Under the pieces are notes generated by a model that saw only the letters and a program-made list of their open reading frames with translations, made no database searches and had not been told where the DNA came from. Source: Acanthochromis polyacanthus (taxonomy: Eukaryota; Chordata; Actinopteri; Pomacentridae). From it: a DNA stretch of 64,000 nucleotides. Shown here one piece after another: positions 46,037 through 57,439 of the stretch. Position 1 is the stretch's first letter. Each line of letters opens with the position of its first letter. The position numbers and the translations under genes were made by a program. The DNA lies in NCBI RefSeq assembly GCF_021347895.1, contig NC_067120.1:22615361-22679360 (forward strand), written 5' to 3'.

Positions 46037-47671
46037 CACACGTGGACAAAATTGTTGGTACCCCTCAGTTAAAGAAGGAAAAACCCACAATTCTCACTGA
46101 AATCACTTGAAACTCACAAAAGTAACAATAAATAAAAATTTATTGAAAATTAAATAATCAAAAACGGCCATTACTTTTGAATTGTTGATTAACATAATTA
46201 TTTAAAAAAACAAACTAATGAAACAGGCCTGGACAAAAATGATGGTACCTCTATAAAAGATTGAAAACTATTTGACCAGAGTGACATGATTAACTCAGGT
46301 GTGTCATTTAATTGACATCACAGGTGTTTCCAAACTCATAATCAGTCAGTCTGCCTATTTAAAGGGAGACAAGTAGTCACCCTGCTGTTTGGTGAAAAGG
46401 TGTGTACCACACTGAACATGGACAACAGAAAGCGAAGGAGAGAATTGTCCCAGGACATCCGAAAAAAAATTATAGACAAACATCTTAAAGGTAAAGGCTA
46501 TAAGACCATCTCTAAACAGCTTGAAGTTCCTGTGACAACAGTGGCTCATATTATTCAGAAGTTCAAGACCCACGGGACAGTAGCCAACCTCCCTGGACGT
46601 GGCCGCAAGAGGAAAATTGATGACAAATTGAAGAGACGGATCGTTCGAATTGTATCCAAAGAGCCCAGAGCAACCTCCAAAGAAATTAAAGGTGAACTCC
46701 AAGGCCAAGGTACATCAGTGTCAGATGGCACCATTCGTCGTTGTTTGAGCCAAAGTGGACTTCATGGGAGACGACCAAGGAGGACACCACTGCTGAAAAA
46801 AACTCATAAAAAAGCCAGACTGGAATTTGCAAAAATGCATGTTGACAAGCCACAAAGCTTCTGGGAGAATGTCCTTTGGACAGATGAGACCAAACTGGAG
46901 CTTTTTGGTAAGGCACATCAACTCTATGTTCATAGACTCAAAAACCAAGCATACGAAGAAAAGAACACTGTCCCTACGGTGAAACATGGAGCAGGCTCAG
47001 TAATGTTTTAGGGCTGCTTTGCTGCATCTGGCACAGGGTGTCTTGAAAGTGTGCAAGGTACGATGAAATCTGAAGACTATCAAGGCATTCTGGAGAGAAA
47101 TGTGCTGCCTAGTGTCAGAAAGCTTGGTCTCAGTCGCAGGTCATGGGTCTTCCAACAGGACAACGATCCAAAACACACAGCCAAAAACACCCAAGAATGG
47201 CTGAGAGAAAAGCGTTGGACTATTCTAAAGTGGCCTTCTATGAGCCCAGATCTGAATCCCATTCAACATATGTGGAAGGAGCTGAAACATGCCATTTGGA
47301 GAAGACACCCATCAAACCTGAGACAACTGGAGCTGTTTGCTCATGAGGAGTGGGCCAAAATACCTGTTGACAGCTGCAGAACGCTCATTGACAAATACAG
47401 AAATCGTTTAATTGCAGTGATTGCCTCAAAAGGTTGTGCAACAAAATATTAAGTTATGGGTACCATCATTTTTGTCCAGCCCTATTTCATTAGTTTGTTT
47501 TTTTAAATAATTATGTTAATCAACAATTCAAAAGTGATGGCTGATTTTGATTCTTTAATTTTCAATAAATTTTTATTTATTGTTACTTTTGTGAGTTTCA
47601 AGTGATTTCAGTGAGAATTGTGGGTTTTTCCTTCTTTAACTGAGGGGTACCAACAATTTTGTCCACGTGTG
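46037..47671 (+). mobile_element. Tc1 transposon, 1635 bp, 213-bp terminal inverted repeats
   Basis: TA duplications at 46035-46036 and 47672-47673 flank ends cacacgtggacaaaattgtt and its complement. The inverted repeats run 46037-46249 and 47459-47671, exactly 213 bp each. Each contains an outer and an inner binding-site-like repeat (gtggacaaaattgttggtac outside, ctggacaaaaatgatggtac inside), the IR/DR arrangement known from Sleeping Beauty-type Tc1 elements. Near-identity of the arms points to relatively recent insertion. The transposase carries two lesions (see that entry), so self-mobilisation is unlikely. Confidence 0.96.
46418..47452 (+). pseudogene. Tc1 transposase with one nonsense codon and a DDE-to-DDQ change
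   Basis: Cut-and-paste transposase frame of 344 codons plus the terminal stop, about the usual Tc1 length (roughly 340). Domains in order: paired-like helix-turn-helix (about 10-50), basic linker PGRGRKRK (59-66), second helix-turn-helix (about 70-115), GRRPRR (117-122), then the DDE core. The first aspartate lies in WTDETK (residue 156), the second in QQDNDPKHT (residue 248). At the third position, 35 residues on, the family's NPIE reads NPIQ (codon CAA at 47264-47266), so the catalytic glutamate is missing. TAG at 47009-47011 interrupts codon 198, where relatives have the Trp of MFWGCF. No frameshift exists, and the frame resumes intact. The start was chosen at MDNRKRR because it opens the conserved region; an in-frame ATG six codons upstream is also possible. 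Confidence 0.95.
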
Positions 47672-47860
47672 TAGAAATACAAATGCTTTATTTTCTGAAA
47701 AAGTATAAAAGGTAACTTAAATGTTTGAATGGAACAATATTAAAAACGTGTTTTTTGAGAAATATCTGGAATATAAAATGACAGCTTTTGATCACAAAGA
47801 TATTGCAAGAAAACGACCTTACCAGGTCATTTTTGACCCACTGATGCATCAAAGGGTTAA

Positions 47861-49614
47861 ACCGTGACTGAAAATATGATTGAAATCTAAGAATGATGGT
47901 CCCACTTTAGACTGTTGCTGACTCTCATCTCCATTCTGCCTTTTCTCTTTCACATAGACTGTAGCTTCTTCAACCTGGAGGCCTTTCCTGCAGCATCACA
48001 GTTTTATCTTGCCGGGAGAAAATATGTTTCTTTCAAAACCTAAATGAGAATGCAGTGTAGTTGTATAGGAATATAATTTCTGGGAGACAGGGCTGCATAT
48101 GGTCACATACACCCTGAGCAGCTGATTCTCAGTTTATTTCTTGGCCGGCTGGACCATTTGCTGCATTTCCCCCACTCCCTCTCACACAATTTCAGTCTCT
48201 CTTCACTTCTCATATCGAATAAAGGCAAAAAGCCCAAACAAATATATCTTTTAAAAATGGCCAGACCTTAAGTTCATACCTCTGACTTTTTATTTCTTTC
48301 TGCAAACTGCAGCTCACTGATCAATTCACAGCCTTTAACTGTGCAAGCAGACTAATGTCTCAACACTACCATGTGTTCATCTGAGTTCTTTCCTCATAGG
48401 ATTTGTTTATCAGAGTGCAAAGGCAACGTAACATTTAAAACCAATAAAATTAAAGTCTTGGAGAGAGAGTCTTGTAGCTCACAACAGCTGCTTTATTTGT
48501 TGAATGTGAATGTTCAACAACAATTCAATCTCATTTAATTAAACCTATTAGTTTGTGTGGGTTTATAAACCGCTTTCTACCCAAGATGCTGAAGAATTTC
48601 TATCTTTTGCCATGTCTAGACTTACTGTCATGAACAAAAGTCAAATAGTGAGACGATTATAAGAAAACTCAGTCAGTTACAGCACATTACAGTACAGCTC
48701 TTGACAGGCAGCATATGCACATGGCCCAAGGACAGCAGAATATCATATCCACTGTGAGACATTGCACTGTGCATATTCAGCAAAGTTCAGTAACCTATCC
48801 AGCACAGTACACATTGCAAGTTTTATCCACATATTCTCTCAAAGAGGGTTGGACCAGCTCCCATACAATAGTTTGAATTTATGGCTTTGGTCTTTGTGCA
48901 AAATATGCAAGATTTCTGGTCATTTTTCAGCCCAGGAACTAAATGTGACTACTCTCTCTCTTAGTAGAGCAATTGATTTTCTAGACTCAGTCATTATTGG
49001 ACTACAGAAGAGGAAATAGGCCCTACTGGTAATTAAAAAGTGATTTTTTTTACAGGAATCTTCTGCCTCATTAAAATCTCACAGGGCAGGTAAGAGAGGA
49101 TATTATGTTCTGAAAGGACAACCAGGTAATTCACACCATCCCACTAAAATGCTGAACAGGAATTCGAGCTCTCACAATAGACGAAGGAAGTCCCTTTTCT
49201 CACAGTATCATTTATGCAGTGAATGATATCTGGTAATTGGTCCGAACATCTTGGTTCACATTGTGTTTTCTGCAAGAAGCGAGAGCAGCAGAAGTCCCCA
49301 TTGAATTTTTTTCCCAAGCCTTCTGCAGGCAGGATGTAAAGAAATCTTGTGAAGAGGTTAAGCCATTGTTAATTCCACAATGCTTAATCATTCTCCTAAA
49401 ATAACAGGGAAACAGCCATTCCTGGAACAGTTGCCAATGGAAAGATTAACTGGATTAGCATCCAGATGATGCGGCCGAGCAGTGATTGCCGTGGGTCTGA
49501 ATCATGTCAATGTGGAAACTGTTTAGTTCTATATTTGTTAAACATGCAAATCTCCCATTATGCAAGAACATAAATGTATACACTGTCAGTTACAGCATGA
49601 GAAGGGCGTATTAC
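47861..49614. other. No gene recognised
   Basis: No repeats with clear ends; the 85-codon frame at 48762-49019 has no recognisable domain. Confidence 0.55.
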
Positions 49615-49624
49615 AATTCAATTC

Positions 49625-49988
49625 ATCCATCCATCCATTCTCTATACACCGCTTTATCCTCACTAGGGTCGCGGGGGGTGCTGGAGCCTATCCCAGCTGA
49701 CTCGGGCGAAGGCAGGAGACACCCTGGACAGGTCGCCAGTCTGTCACAGGGCTACATATAGCTACAGACACACAGTCACACTCACATTCACACCTACGGG
49801 CAATTTAGAATAATCAATTAACCTCAGCATATTGTTGGACTGTGGGAGGAAGCCGGAGTACCCGGAGAAAACCCACACACAGGGAGAACATGCAAACTCC
49901 ATGCAGAAAGATCCCAGGCCGGGACGTGAACCAGGGATCTTCTTGCTGCAAGGCGAAAGTGCTAACCACTACACGACTGTGCAGCCCC
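49625..49988 (-). mobile_element. SINE-like repeat copy 2 (minus strand)
   Basis: The minus strand starts ggggctgcacagtcgtgtag, has A-box-like tagtggttagcac and ends in (GGAT)n at 49625-49640. It matches 20332-20711 throughout. It inserted into an (AATTC)n tract: AATTCAATTC lies on both sides (49615-49624 and from 49989), serving as target duplication. Confidence 0.85.
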
Positions 49989-50085
49989 AATTCAATTCAA
50001 TTCAATTCAATTCAATTCAATTCAATTCAAAGAACTTTATTTTTCCGATAGGAATTTCATTTGTGCCAGAGCATCTGTGTATAAC
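49989..50085 (-). repeat. (AATTC)8 plus LINE tail fragment
   Basis: Eight AATTC units (49989-50029) are followed by aaagaactttatttttccga and 'taggaatttcatttgtgcc', resembling the reversed 3' end of a fish non-LTR element and its pentamer tail. Confidence 0.7.
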
Positions 50086-51747
50086 TTGTACATGCAAAAA
50101 AATAGTATACATAATACTATTTTTTTTTACATCTTTCAGACAAGCCAATTTGTGATTTTTTTTTTTCACAGATTTGATGCACAAAGTCGATACTTTGCAT
50201 CAACACGATGCCTGAGGAAGATTTCGTCTTTCTTTCAGCTCAGTTCCCCTTGATGGAGGAAAGAGAGTCAAAATAATAGATTCTGTGGGGATATGGGTGG
50301 ATTTTTTCGAAGCACACTGTAAATCTTTGGCTAGGAAAGCCACTGTGGGCTTGTCATGGTCTCTCCTTATGAATAACTGTGGAGGACCTGCAGCCTTAAT
50401 AACCTCACTAACTCAGTATCCTCTCTTCCCTGCTGTCAGTTTGGTCATCTCCATACAGAGGGACACAAAGCAGCCATACCCCTGGGTTTCCATGAATAGG
50501 GATGTTTATAACAGCGTGGGACGATTTGTCACTCCTTAGTGCAACCTGTGTCCCGCAGGAAGCCAAATAATGATTTTAACTGCCCGTCTAAAAGATTGAT
50601 CTCCCTAATTCTCCCCACCTTTCTTCCCAGTGAAAGGTGCAGACTAATTTACGACAGGGCTGACGATGGGCATGCTACGCCTGTGAATGAATGATCTGGC
50701 CTCTAGCAAAAAAGAGGTAATTTTCTCTTAATGTAGTGCCGTAAACATTTATCATCACGCTGAGCTGACGGCACATCGACACAGTGAGGACTATGCAAGT
50801 GCTCGCTTTAATCTGGGGAGATTTTTACCTTTGATTAGCGGTGCGACCTGCAGGCACCACCCACCACTGTGCTTGGTTAATTTTATCACCACCTGCAGCA
50901 GCAGTGGTTGGTTTGGGAGGGGCTGCAAATAAATATAAATCTTTAGGCAGTGCAAGGGGACAGCTTCAGATAAGCATCGGTTCGTGCCACCTGGGTACAG
51001 AGGAAATATTAAAGTTCGCACTTTGATGCAATGACAGGAAGACAAGCAGAAACCCAAGAATTGAATGAGGCTTGGCGTGATGCTATCAAATTATGTGATG
51101 TAATTATGTCGACTATCCAGCTTGTGTTGACACTATTGGACGAGTAATATTCCAGTGATTTGGGAAAGCCAGGACTGTTCATTATGCTCAGGGATAAATA
51201 ATGTAGATTCACATTAACTTGCTCAGGCTGGAGAGGGAGAGGCATTTGCACATGAATATATAATGTGCTGAAACAAAGAAACACTTCAAATGACTGTGTA
51301 CATGCAGACACAAAGCAAAGACACAAGTAAAGGAGTGCAGGAAGGCCATTTGTGCTCTAAGGAGATGAAAAGGTCTGTTTGCAGACCTGCTGCAGCTGTA
51401 CACAACAGCACCAAAGGCATCACACAGCACATTAAGCTACTGCTGCTAACTTAGACAGGCTACCGGTGAACAAATATTCTACGTGTCTTTACCATGGTAA
51501 TGCATGAAAACCATGCAGTTTGTGTGACTTAGACGTGGCATGATGTGTTATGTTACAAAAAAATCTCTACCTATTTCAGCAGCAACATCAGCACTGACTT
51601 GGAGTCATGTTTCTGTGCATCTGAGGAAAACAAGTCCAATCTCCTTTTCTCTTCTCCAAAGCTTGAGAAAATATATGTGGTACTTTAGCTGCTTAATGTT
51701 CTACTTTAATCACCAGCTAGCGGCTAACATTGCCCACTGTTTATTGT
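50086..51747. other. No gene; candidate regulatory block 50560-50960
   Basis: 50560-50960 is non-repetitive, with a 'ctttgattagc' TCF-like motif, 'ggttaatttta' and 'caccacctgcagcagcagtgg' E-box-like sequence. Conservation is untested. Nothing else is supported. Confidence 0.35.
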
Positions 51748-51755
51748 CTGTCAGG

Positions 51756-52261
51756 CAAGGGCGTCAGTTTGTTTTTAAAAGTGGGGGGGGTGGAGACCAC
51801 AGCACTTTGAGAAAATGTCGAAGAACGGCGGCAAAATGCCACAAGCTGGGCTCGAACTCACAACCACCGAACCAAAGGCAGAGGCACAACCTGCTTAGCC
51901 ATCGGTGTATGTAGGTGAAAGGGTCTGTGGGCCGCTATAGTACTAATTCTCCCGGGCCGAAATTTTGCCCCTGCACGCCTCTGGTCGGAGTTTCCACTTG
52001 GCACGGGCGCAAATTTAGCATCTGCGTGTTTTTTTTTTTTTTACCTCACGAAGGTGTGCTGCATGTCTGTGCAACTCTCGGCCGAGTGCGGATGGTGTGT
52101 TCAGGAGCGTCGGAATTTTCTATACTACTGAAAATAACTGGGTTTACAACGGCTTACATGTGAAGAATTTGAATGTGTTGGAGACAAAAGGACCCCTGAC
52201 AAAAAAGTGTGGGGGGGGCACATCCCCCCCCCCCACCCCCACCCCTAAACTGACGCCTATG
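51756..52261. mobile_element. hAT-type MITE, 506 bp, perfect 8-bp target duplication
   Basis: CTGTCAGG at 51748-51755 and 52262-52269 flanks ends caagggcgtcagttt and aaactgacgcctatg, inverted repeats beginning with CA. The inner borders are a G run (51782-51790) and a long C tract (52224-52245), so the arms can pair. An internal tRNA-like segment lies on the minus strand. An 8-bp duplication with CA ends indicates hAT. No intact ORF. Confidence 0.88.
51848..51906 (-). other. tRNA-like promoter segment inside the hAT MITE
   Basis: The minus strand reads atggctaagcagg (fits the A-box TRGYNNARNNGG) and, about 36 bases on, gagttcgagccc (close to the B-box GGTTCRANNCC). The flanks do not form an acceptor stem, so it is not a functional tRNA gene; it may be a captured SINE head. 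Confidence 0.55.
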
Positions 52262-52269
52262 CTGTCAGG

Positions 52270-52955
52270 TAACATATTAAGATTAATTAGAATTTTTTTT
52301 GATGATAACATTTACCTGCTGATGATACAGGAGAGATGTGTGATGAGATAGAAGCATACAGTGAGCATGACAGAAATGCAAACAAGTCTAAATACCAAAA
52401 CCATACAAAGTCACTTGACTCAGTGTCCATATAATGAATATACTGAATGTGTAATATGTTGATTATTGTAGTTTTAAAGTTGAACCTGAACTGCTCTTCT
52501 CAGATATCACCTGTCAGTCAAACTCTGTGAAAGTACTTCCCTTTGGACTTTCTGTCGATGAAGTAACAGGCTTTGTGCTATTTTTGTCCATGGTGACAGT
52601 GATACTATCGCTGTAAAGGTGTACAATACGTCCTGTCTCATGTGACAGTTGAAAAAAACTTTAATGAGCACACAAGAGACAGATATACAGAGATGACACA
52701 TGAAAATCATTTATGAAAATGTCACCCGTTTTTACCTTGGAAACAGTAGTGCATCCATAAAGAGAGACTGCATCAGTAACAGCACCAGTACTGACCTTAT
52801 TAAAAACTATATTAACCAGACTTGCCAGATCAGAATTAAATTGTGTTTATTATTCACATTTATTAAAATTCAATGTAATTACACTCACTGTAATCCAAAA
52901 AAAAAGTGGTATATGAATGTCTACACTTTCAGCACAGAAGCAACATCACATATCA
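52270..52955. other. No feature recognised
   Basis: AT-rich; no domain-bearing frame or repeat ends. Confidence 0.55.
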
Positions 52956-53085
52956 AACAAGAAGAGCACTCAGAGAGCAGTATTCCACCCAGGCTGCTCA
53001 GTCGATGTATGATTGGCTGAAATTTTGGCACCATAGAATGTGGTCATTTAATATGGACATACCCACAAACAAAATGACCAAGCAC
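52956..53085 (+). repeat. Left-end fragment of the 'actccaccaagg' dispersed repeat
   Basis: It begins aaacaagaagagcactcagag, has 'tattccacccaggctgctca', and ends near gtacccacaaac-type sequence 'acatacccacaaacaaaatg', shared with 7196-7482. The rest of the element is missing. Confidence 0.75.
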
Positions 53086-54385
53086 GGTATACACAGTATA
53101 GTATGCCAATTTTCAACTGGAAAAGAAAAAGAAACTAGTCTGGTATTGGATACAACCATGAGCTTAGGGATCAGAATCACTATCAAGAGAAAAATACTGG
53201 ATCAATGCATCGTTACTTAAAATATCATATTTAGTGAGCCCGGTATTGCCGTTGTATTCACTGAAAGTCCTCTGCTGGATTTTCTCCTCTCACTTTAAGG
53301 CCAGCTGATCCTCAAATAACAGCAGAAGATCCAAGAGGACTTCTCTTGTGGCTGTTGACAAGTCTAAAGCATATTAAATCCAGTGTCACCGTGAAGATCA
53401 ATACCGCCTCAAAGCGTTGACACACGTCCACTGGGGTGGCAGAGTGTAGGCGTGCATTTGCATCACTCAGAGGTGGACTGTCTGTTGCAGTGTTAAAGTT
53501 CACTGCTTCAGACTGGGGTAGATCAATCTTTGTTCTGTCAATCACAATAAAACTCAAATGAGCAATTTTAAGCCGAGTGCATTGGCTGACCTGACAGGGA
53601 TATAGAGATATCATTATCAGTTAAACCTTCATTATGTTTTAGCCAGTTGACATTTGCAATTAACTTGTCTTTACCTTGTCTTTCTTATAAAAATATTGCA
53701 GGAACAAACTATTTGGCTGCTGTTTGACAGTCAATATGGATTTTATTGGGCTATCTAAACTATCTTAGATGTAATTTGGCACCAAATCTTCAGAAACATA
53801 AAGATAAGACCAAAGCAAATCATAGCCATTACCTAAGAGTAATGTTGCAAATGACCAACCTTCTTACCTCAGCCCTGTACACAATGTGCATTCTGTTATG
53901 CATATTTTCATTCTTAACCACATATTTCTACTTAGCATGATGAAGTAGTCACAAAGGCTCTTGTAAGGAAAGACCTGAAAATAGTAAATTAGCCAAATAA
54001 ATCCTACTTCCTCATCCTTAATTTGATAATGGAAAAGCTAAAAAAGCTTATTCTGTTAATCACTTCTTGATGATTTTGTTAGAAAATGTGATGCCACGTA
54101 GTGAAGTCTATAATTTTTTTGCCAGAAAAATCCTGCTGTGATCTAACCACACAATGTGATCAAAGCCCATTGTTCCCGCTGAAGCATATTGAGCACTGAA
54201 CACTGATACTGATATGTTTCCCCACTTCAACTCTGATTGCTGTTGATGTAATCATAGTGTACGAGAAATACTTACCTACAGCTTCACGTGTGTTTCATGA
54301 CAAAAAAAGTTGTCAAATGGCATTTTGAGTATATTAGTATGTGAGAAGTTTACCATTTTGAGGACAAATCTAATGTAAGGACATG
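53086..54385. other. No gene recognised
   Basis: The 100-codon minus-strand frame at 53312-53614 lacks recognisable domains. An octamer-like atgcaaat and 'gattgacag' occur on that strand, so regulatory function is as likely as coding. Confidence 0.45.
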
Positions 54386-54715
54386 TATACCACCATTCAA
54401 AGGTTTGGGGTCACCCAGGAAATTTCATGTTTTTCATGAAAGCTCACACTTTTATTCATGTGCTACCATAATTGCAGAGGGGTTTTCTAATCATCAGTTA
54501 GTATTTCAACACCATTAGCTAACACAATGTAGCATTAGAACACAGGAGTGATGGTTGCTGGAAATGTTCCTCTGTACCCCAATGTAGATATTTCATTAAA
54601 TCAGCCATTTCCAGTTAGAATAGTCATTTACCTCATTAACAATTACTAGACTATATATCTGATTAATTTAATGTTGCCTTTATTTTAAAAAAAAATGCTT
54701 TTGAACGATAGTGTA
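54386..54715 (-). mobile_element. MITE copy, fish 'ggggtcac' family (inverted)
   Basis: It reads tataccaccattcaaaggtt, 'tttggggtcacccaggaaat', 'ccattagctaacacaatgta' and ends cttttgaacgatagtgta. It is the reverse complement of the family order at 8583-8947. The right end lacks about 25 bp ('aagtgaccccaaac' portion). Confidence 0.85.
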
Positions 54716-55558
54716 CACCAGATGTGACTGACCAGATCCAAATCAACATTTCATATTTATCATTCTATACTTGAATAAATCTACAATTATACCTCTGGCC
54801 TGTCTTGCCTTACCTATAGCTGGTATTTGGTACCCTCATTCAGTGCACCCTAATGTGATTTTGGGATGTATGCTGGATCATTTATCAGACTATTAGCACA
54901 GCTCAACTGCTACAAAATGGCCTGAGTGCAGTCCCAGAGGTCTGATAAGAAATAGTCATTACTCCTCAACGCTTAGTATATGTGTGAAACTATAGAATCT
55001 GCAAATTGCAAAAGTTTTTCTCTCTGCAACTTCGGCAGCAAAATTAGACTTGAGAAAGTAAGGCAGACTATGAAATCCAATAAATATGTATTACTCGACT
55101 TGATGCAAAGCATATAAAGTGCCGTTTTTTACAGCCTTGACTGGAGTGATTAGAATAATGGTGACAGGCTTGAGAGTGAGGTTATTCTGATAATAATGAT
55201 GAGGACAACAATGATGGAATAATGATTAGGATGAGAATGATGAGGCTGATGACCTTCATACACATCTCTTTAATGCGAATTCTAACCTTTTCGCAGCATT
55301 TTCTGTATAATACCTCAGTAATTACCTGCGAACCACTTTCAAAAGACAACTCCAGCTCTACTTATGAGACCAAGTCTTCTGGCTGTATGAGCTTGTTCTG
55401 TTTAACGTGGACTGAAGCAAACCAAATTATAAGTGAATATGAAGTTGAAGTCAAAAGTTAGGTAGAGTAGTAGTGCTTCATATCCTGTCATACTCACAGT
55501 ATAAATTTTAACATTGTGATGTTTAGTGTAATTTTTTTGCTAATCATAGTCTTAGTTT
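54716..55558. other. No gene; ATG-rich purine tract near 55190-55255
   Basis: A degenerate (GATAAT/GATGA)n stretch near 55190-55255 yields the artefactual Met-rich frame at 55222. Nothing else is supported. Confidence 0.5.
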
Positions 55559-55690
55559 AGGGGCTGTACAGTGTATCAGTGGTTAGCACTGTCGCCTTGC
55601 AGCCAGAAGTTCCCCGGTTAGAGCCTAAATTGAACTGAATTGAATTAAATCGGTGCTGATCTGGGCCTGGGATCTTTCTGTGTGTGACTG
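55559..55690 (+). repeat. Truncated SINE-like repeat, head only
   Basis: It begins aggggctgtacagtgtatca, with A-box-like cagtggttagcac and 'cttgcagccagaag', then a (GAATT)n-type insertion, then 'cctgggatctttctgtgtg'. The order matches the first third of 20332-20711. Confidence 0.7.
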
Positions 55691-56489
55691 GTGGATGCTG
55701 CTAAATCAAAGAACCAAATAAAACCAAATAAAGGCTAACAGAGTTTTTAAACTAGCTAAACAAAAGCAAAATAACTAAACTCTTTTGCCAAACCTAGACA
55801 CAATAGCAACACCCACACCAAACAACAGAAACTAATACAATACAAATATGTCAAGTGCACACCATTACCGGTAATTAAATAAAACTTGTGCCTCAAAACA
55901 CACATTTCCTAACAAGACACAACACACAAAGACTCAAGTCACAAGTAGCTTCTCATCAAATTAGCAGGCTGCTAACAGGAGCCAAAATATTCACCAAGAC
56001 TGGTAGCTTCTCAACGAAATAGCAGCCACTAACAGAAGCTATGTTTCGGGTAGCCACCCCTGAGTGGCTACGGAACCTACAGAACGTACGAAACAGAACA
56101 CACACCAAACACAACGTCTCAAGGGGCACCAAGGCGAACTGGTCACACTAAATACCAGCCGCCCTGACTGAGAGTTTGGTCGTAGGATTTAGCTTCTATA
56201 GGTGTGATCATGGCTGTGGCCTGTTGGATGAAGGTGGAGGGAACTGGGTGGTGACTCAATCAGACCGGTCGGGAGGCGAAGAGAACAAAGTCTGGAGTGC
56301 AGGTCTTTATCTCAAGACCATAGACTGTATGGATTGTACATGTGACATGCCCAAAAATAGAGCGACCATTTTTGTGTTTATTTGAGAATTTAACACCTCA
56401 GAAATAATTTTTCTGTTTCAAGGTTTAATATTACCCTTAAAGAATAAATGACATCAATGTCAGGTTATATCATGTAACTATAATGATGG
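55691..56489. other. No gene; short tandem duplication and hairpin
   Basis: An imperfect duplication starts gtagcttctcatcaaattag at 55946 and gtagcttctcaacgaaatag at 56003, 57 bp apart. A perfect 8-bp hairpin gtagccac/gtggctac follows near 56052. The C/A-rich part from 55700 may be an unrecognised retroelement. Confidence 0.45.
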
Positions 56490-56870
56490 TCAAGCATGAT
56501 AAAAATGCGCAGCATTGGGGCGGAACGTTCGTCACGGAAGCAGGGGCGCCCGGGTGGTCTCAGGTGGGGACTTCCGCCCATGCCTCAGACGCAACCTGGA
56601 GAAAGAACTGACCGCTCTGTGTCTTCAGTGCTGCGGCATTTTATCATATTTTTCAGGTTAGTAGACGCCAGAAACGAACTAGCTGTAATCTTTGTAAGTT
56701 TTACCGTAAAGGCGAACGTTATGAGGCGTTTCGGTTTTAGTTTGGACACTATTGTTCACTTTGAAATGACTTTTCAATAGTGCCGATCTCCGTAGCGGCA
56801 GAGCGCGCATGCTACATCGTGGGTGTGTTTTCTTCGTCAAGCGGGCCGCTCATGTCTATGTTTTGTGCAT
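56490..56870 (+). promoter_or_regulatory. CpG-enriched promoter-like block
   Basis: CpG-rich relative to its surroundings, with an NRF1-like tgcgcagc, two ETS-like sites (cacggaagc, acttccgcc) and gcgcgcatgc. A plus-strand donor-like CAG/GTTAGT follows the first copy of the 70-bp duplication at 56656. A start site on either strand is possible; no gene was recognised. Confidence 0.35.
56587..56656 (+). repeat. 70-bp direct duplication, copy 1
   Basis: It starts agacgcaacctggagaaaga and ends catatttttcag, matching 57370-57439 at 69 of 70 positions (G at 56628 versus T in the second copy). It is followed by GTTAGT, so it could be the end of an exon. Confidence 0.97.
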
Positions 56871-57369
56871 ATTTATACTGCGAACGGGCTCTCACACATG
56901 TAGTGTCTTACAGTTAAGTAATAATTTCAGAAGTGTGTTATGTGTAAGCATGAAACAAACATGAAGAAACTGTTAAAGAAAAAGCTCATGTAAAAGTTCA
57001 ATAGTTAAATGCTTCCTTTAAGACTCAGGTATAGCAGAATGCTTTGATGTTTAGAAAATATATTTCTCGGTCAGCCAAAAGTTTATTTTTATTAAGTGTA
57101 AATGTCCATGGCAAATGAGATGTTGCTGTGTTGACTATAGTTGGAAACTGTTATAATTTGCTCCATGTGAATGTGGTAGCTCTGATGCACTAATGTGGAA
57201 GTGATGGTTTGCACTGCTGAGTTGTCCTAATGTGAGTGCACTTGTTGAAATGAGATTGACTTGTTCCTGGACATTTATAGCACTTACATACAGTTGATGA
57301 GGACTGATGCATGGACTGACAGTGAAATGTTTTAAATGTTTGAATGAATGTTTTGTGAAACTGAATAAG
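56871..57369. other. Spacer between the two 70-bp copies; no gene
   Basis: AT-rich; no similarity between the flanks of the two copies was seen, so only the 70 bp is duplicated. Confidence 0.6.
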
Positions 57370-57439
57370 AGACGCAACCTGGAGAAAGAACTGACCGCTC
57401 TGTGTCTTCATTGCTGCGGCATTTTATCATATTTTTCAG
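57370..57439 (+). repeat. 70-bp direct duplication, copy 2
   Basis: 69 of 70 bases are identical to 56587-56656. It sits in AT-rich DNA without the CpG-rich upstream context of copy 1 and is followed by aggtactttg rather than a donor. Confidence 0.97.

Larger units (their letters stand above)
45518..47856 (+). mobile_element. piggyBac-like MITE, copy 2, interrupted by Tc1 and a LINE tail
   Basis: TTAA at 45514-45517 and 47857-47860 flanks ends cccttaaatgcacgagtg and gatgcatcaaaggg. It matches copy 1 (4247-4793) in order. Subtracting the Tc1 (46037-47671) and the short insertion at 45813-45882 leaves an element of similar size. Confidence 0.85.

Noticed and set aside
51848..51906. Functional tRNA gene
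   Set aside because: A-box and B-box motifs are present but no acceptor stem or cloverleaf can be formed with the flanks.
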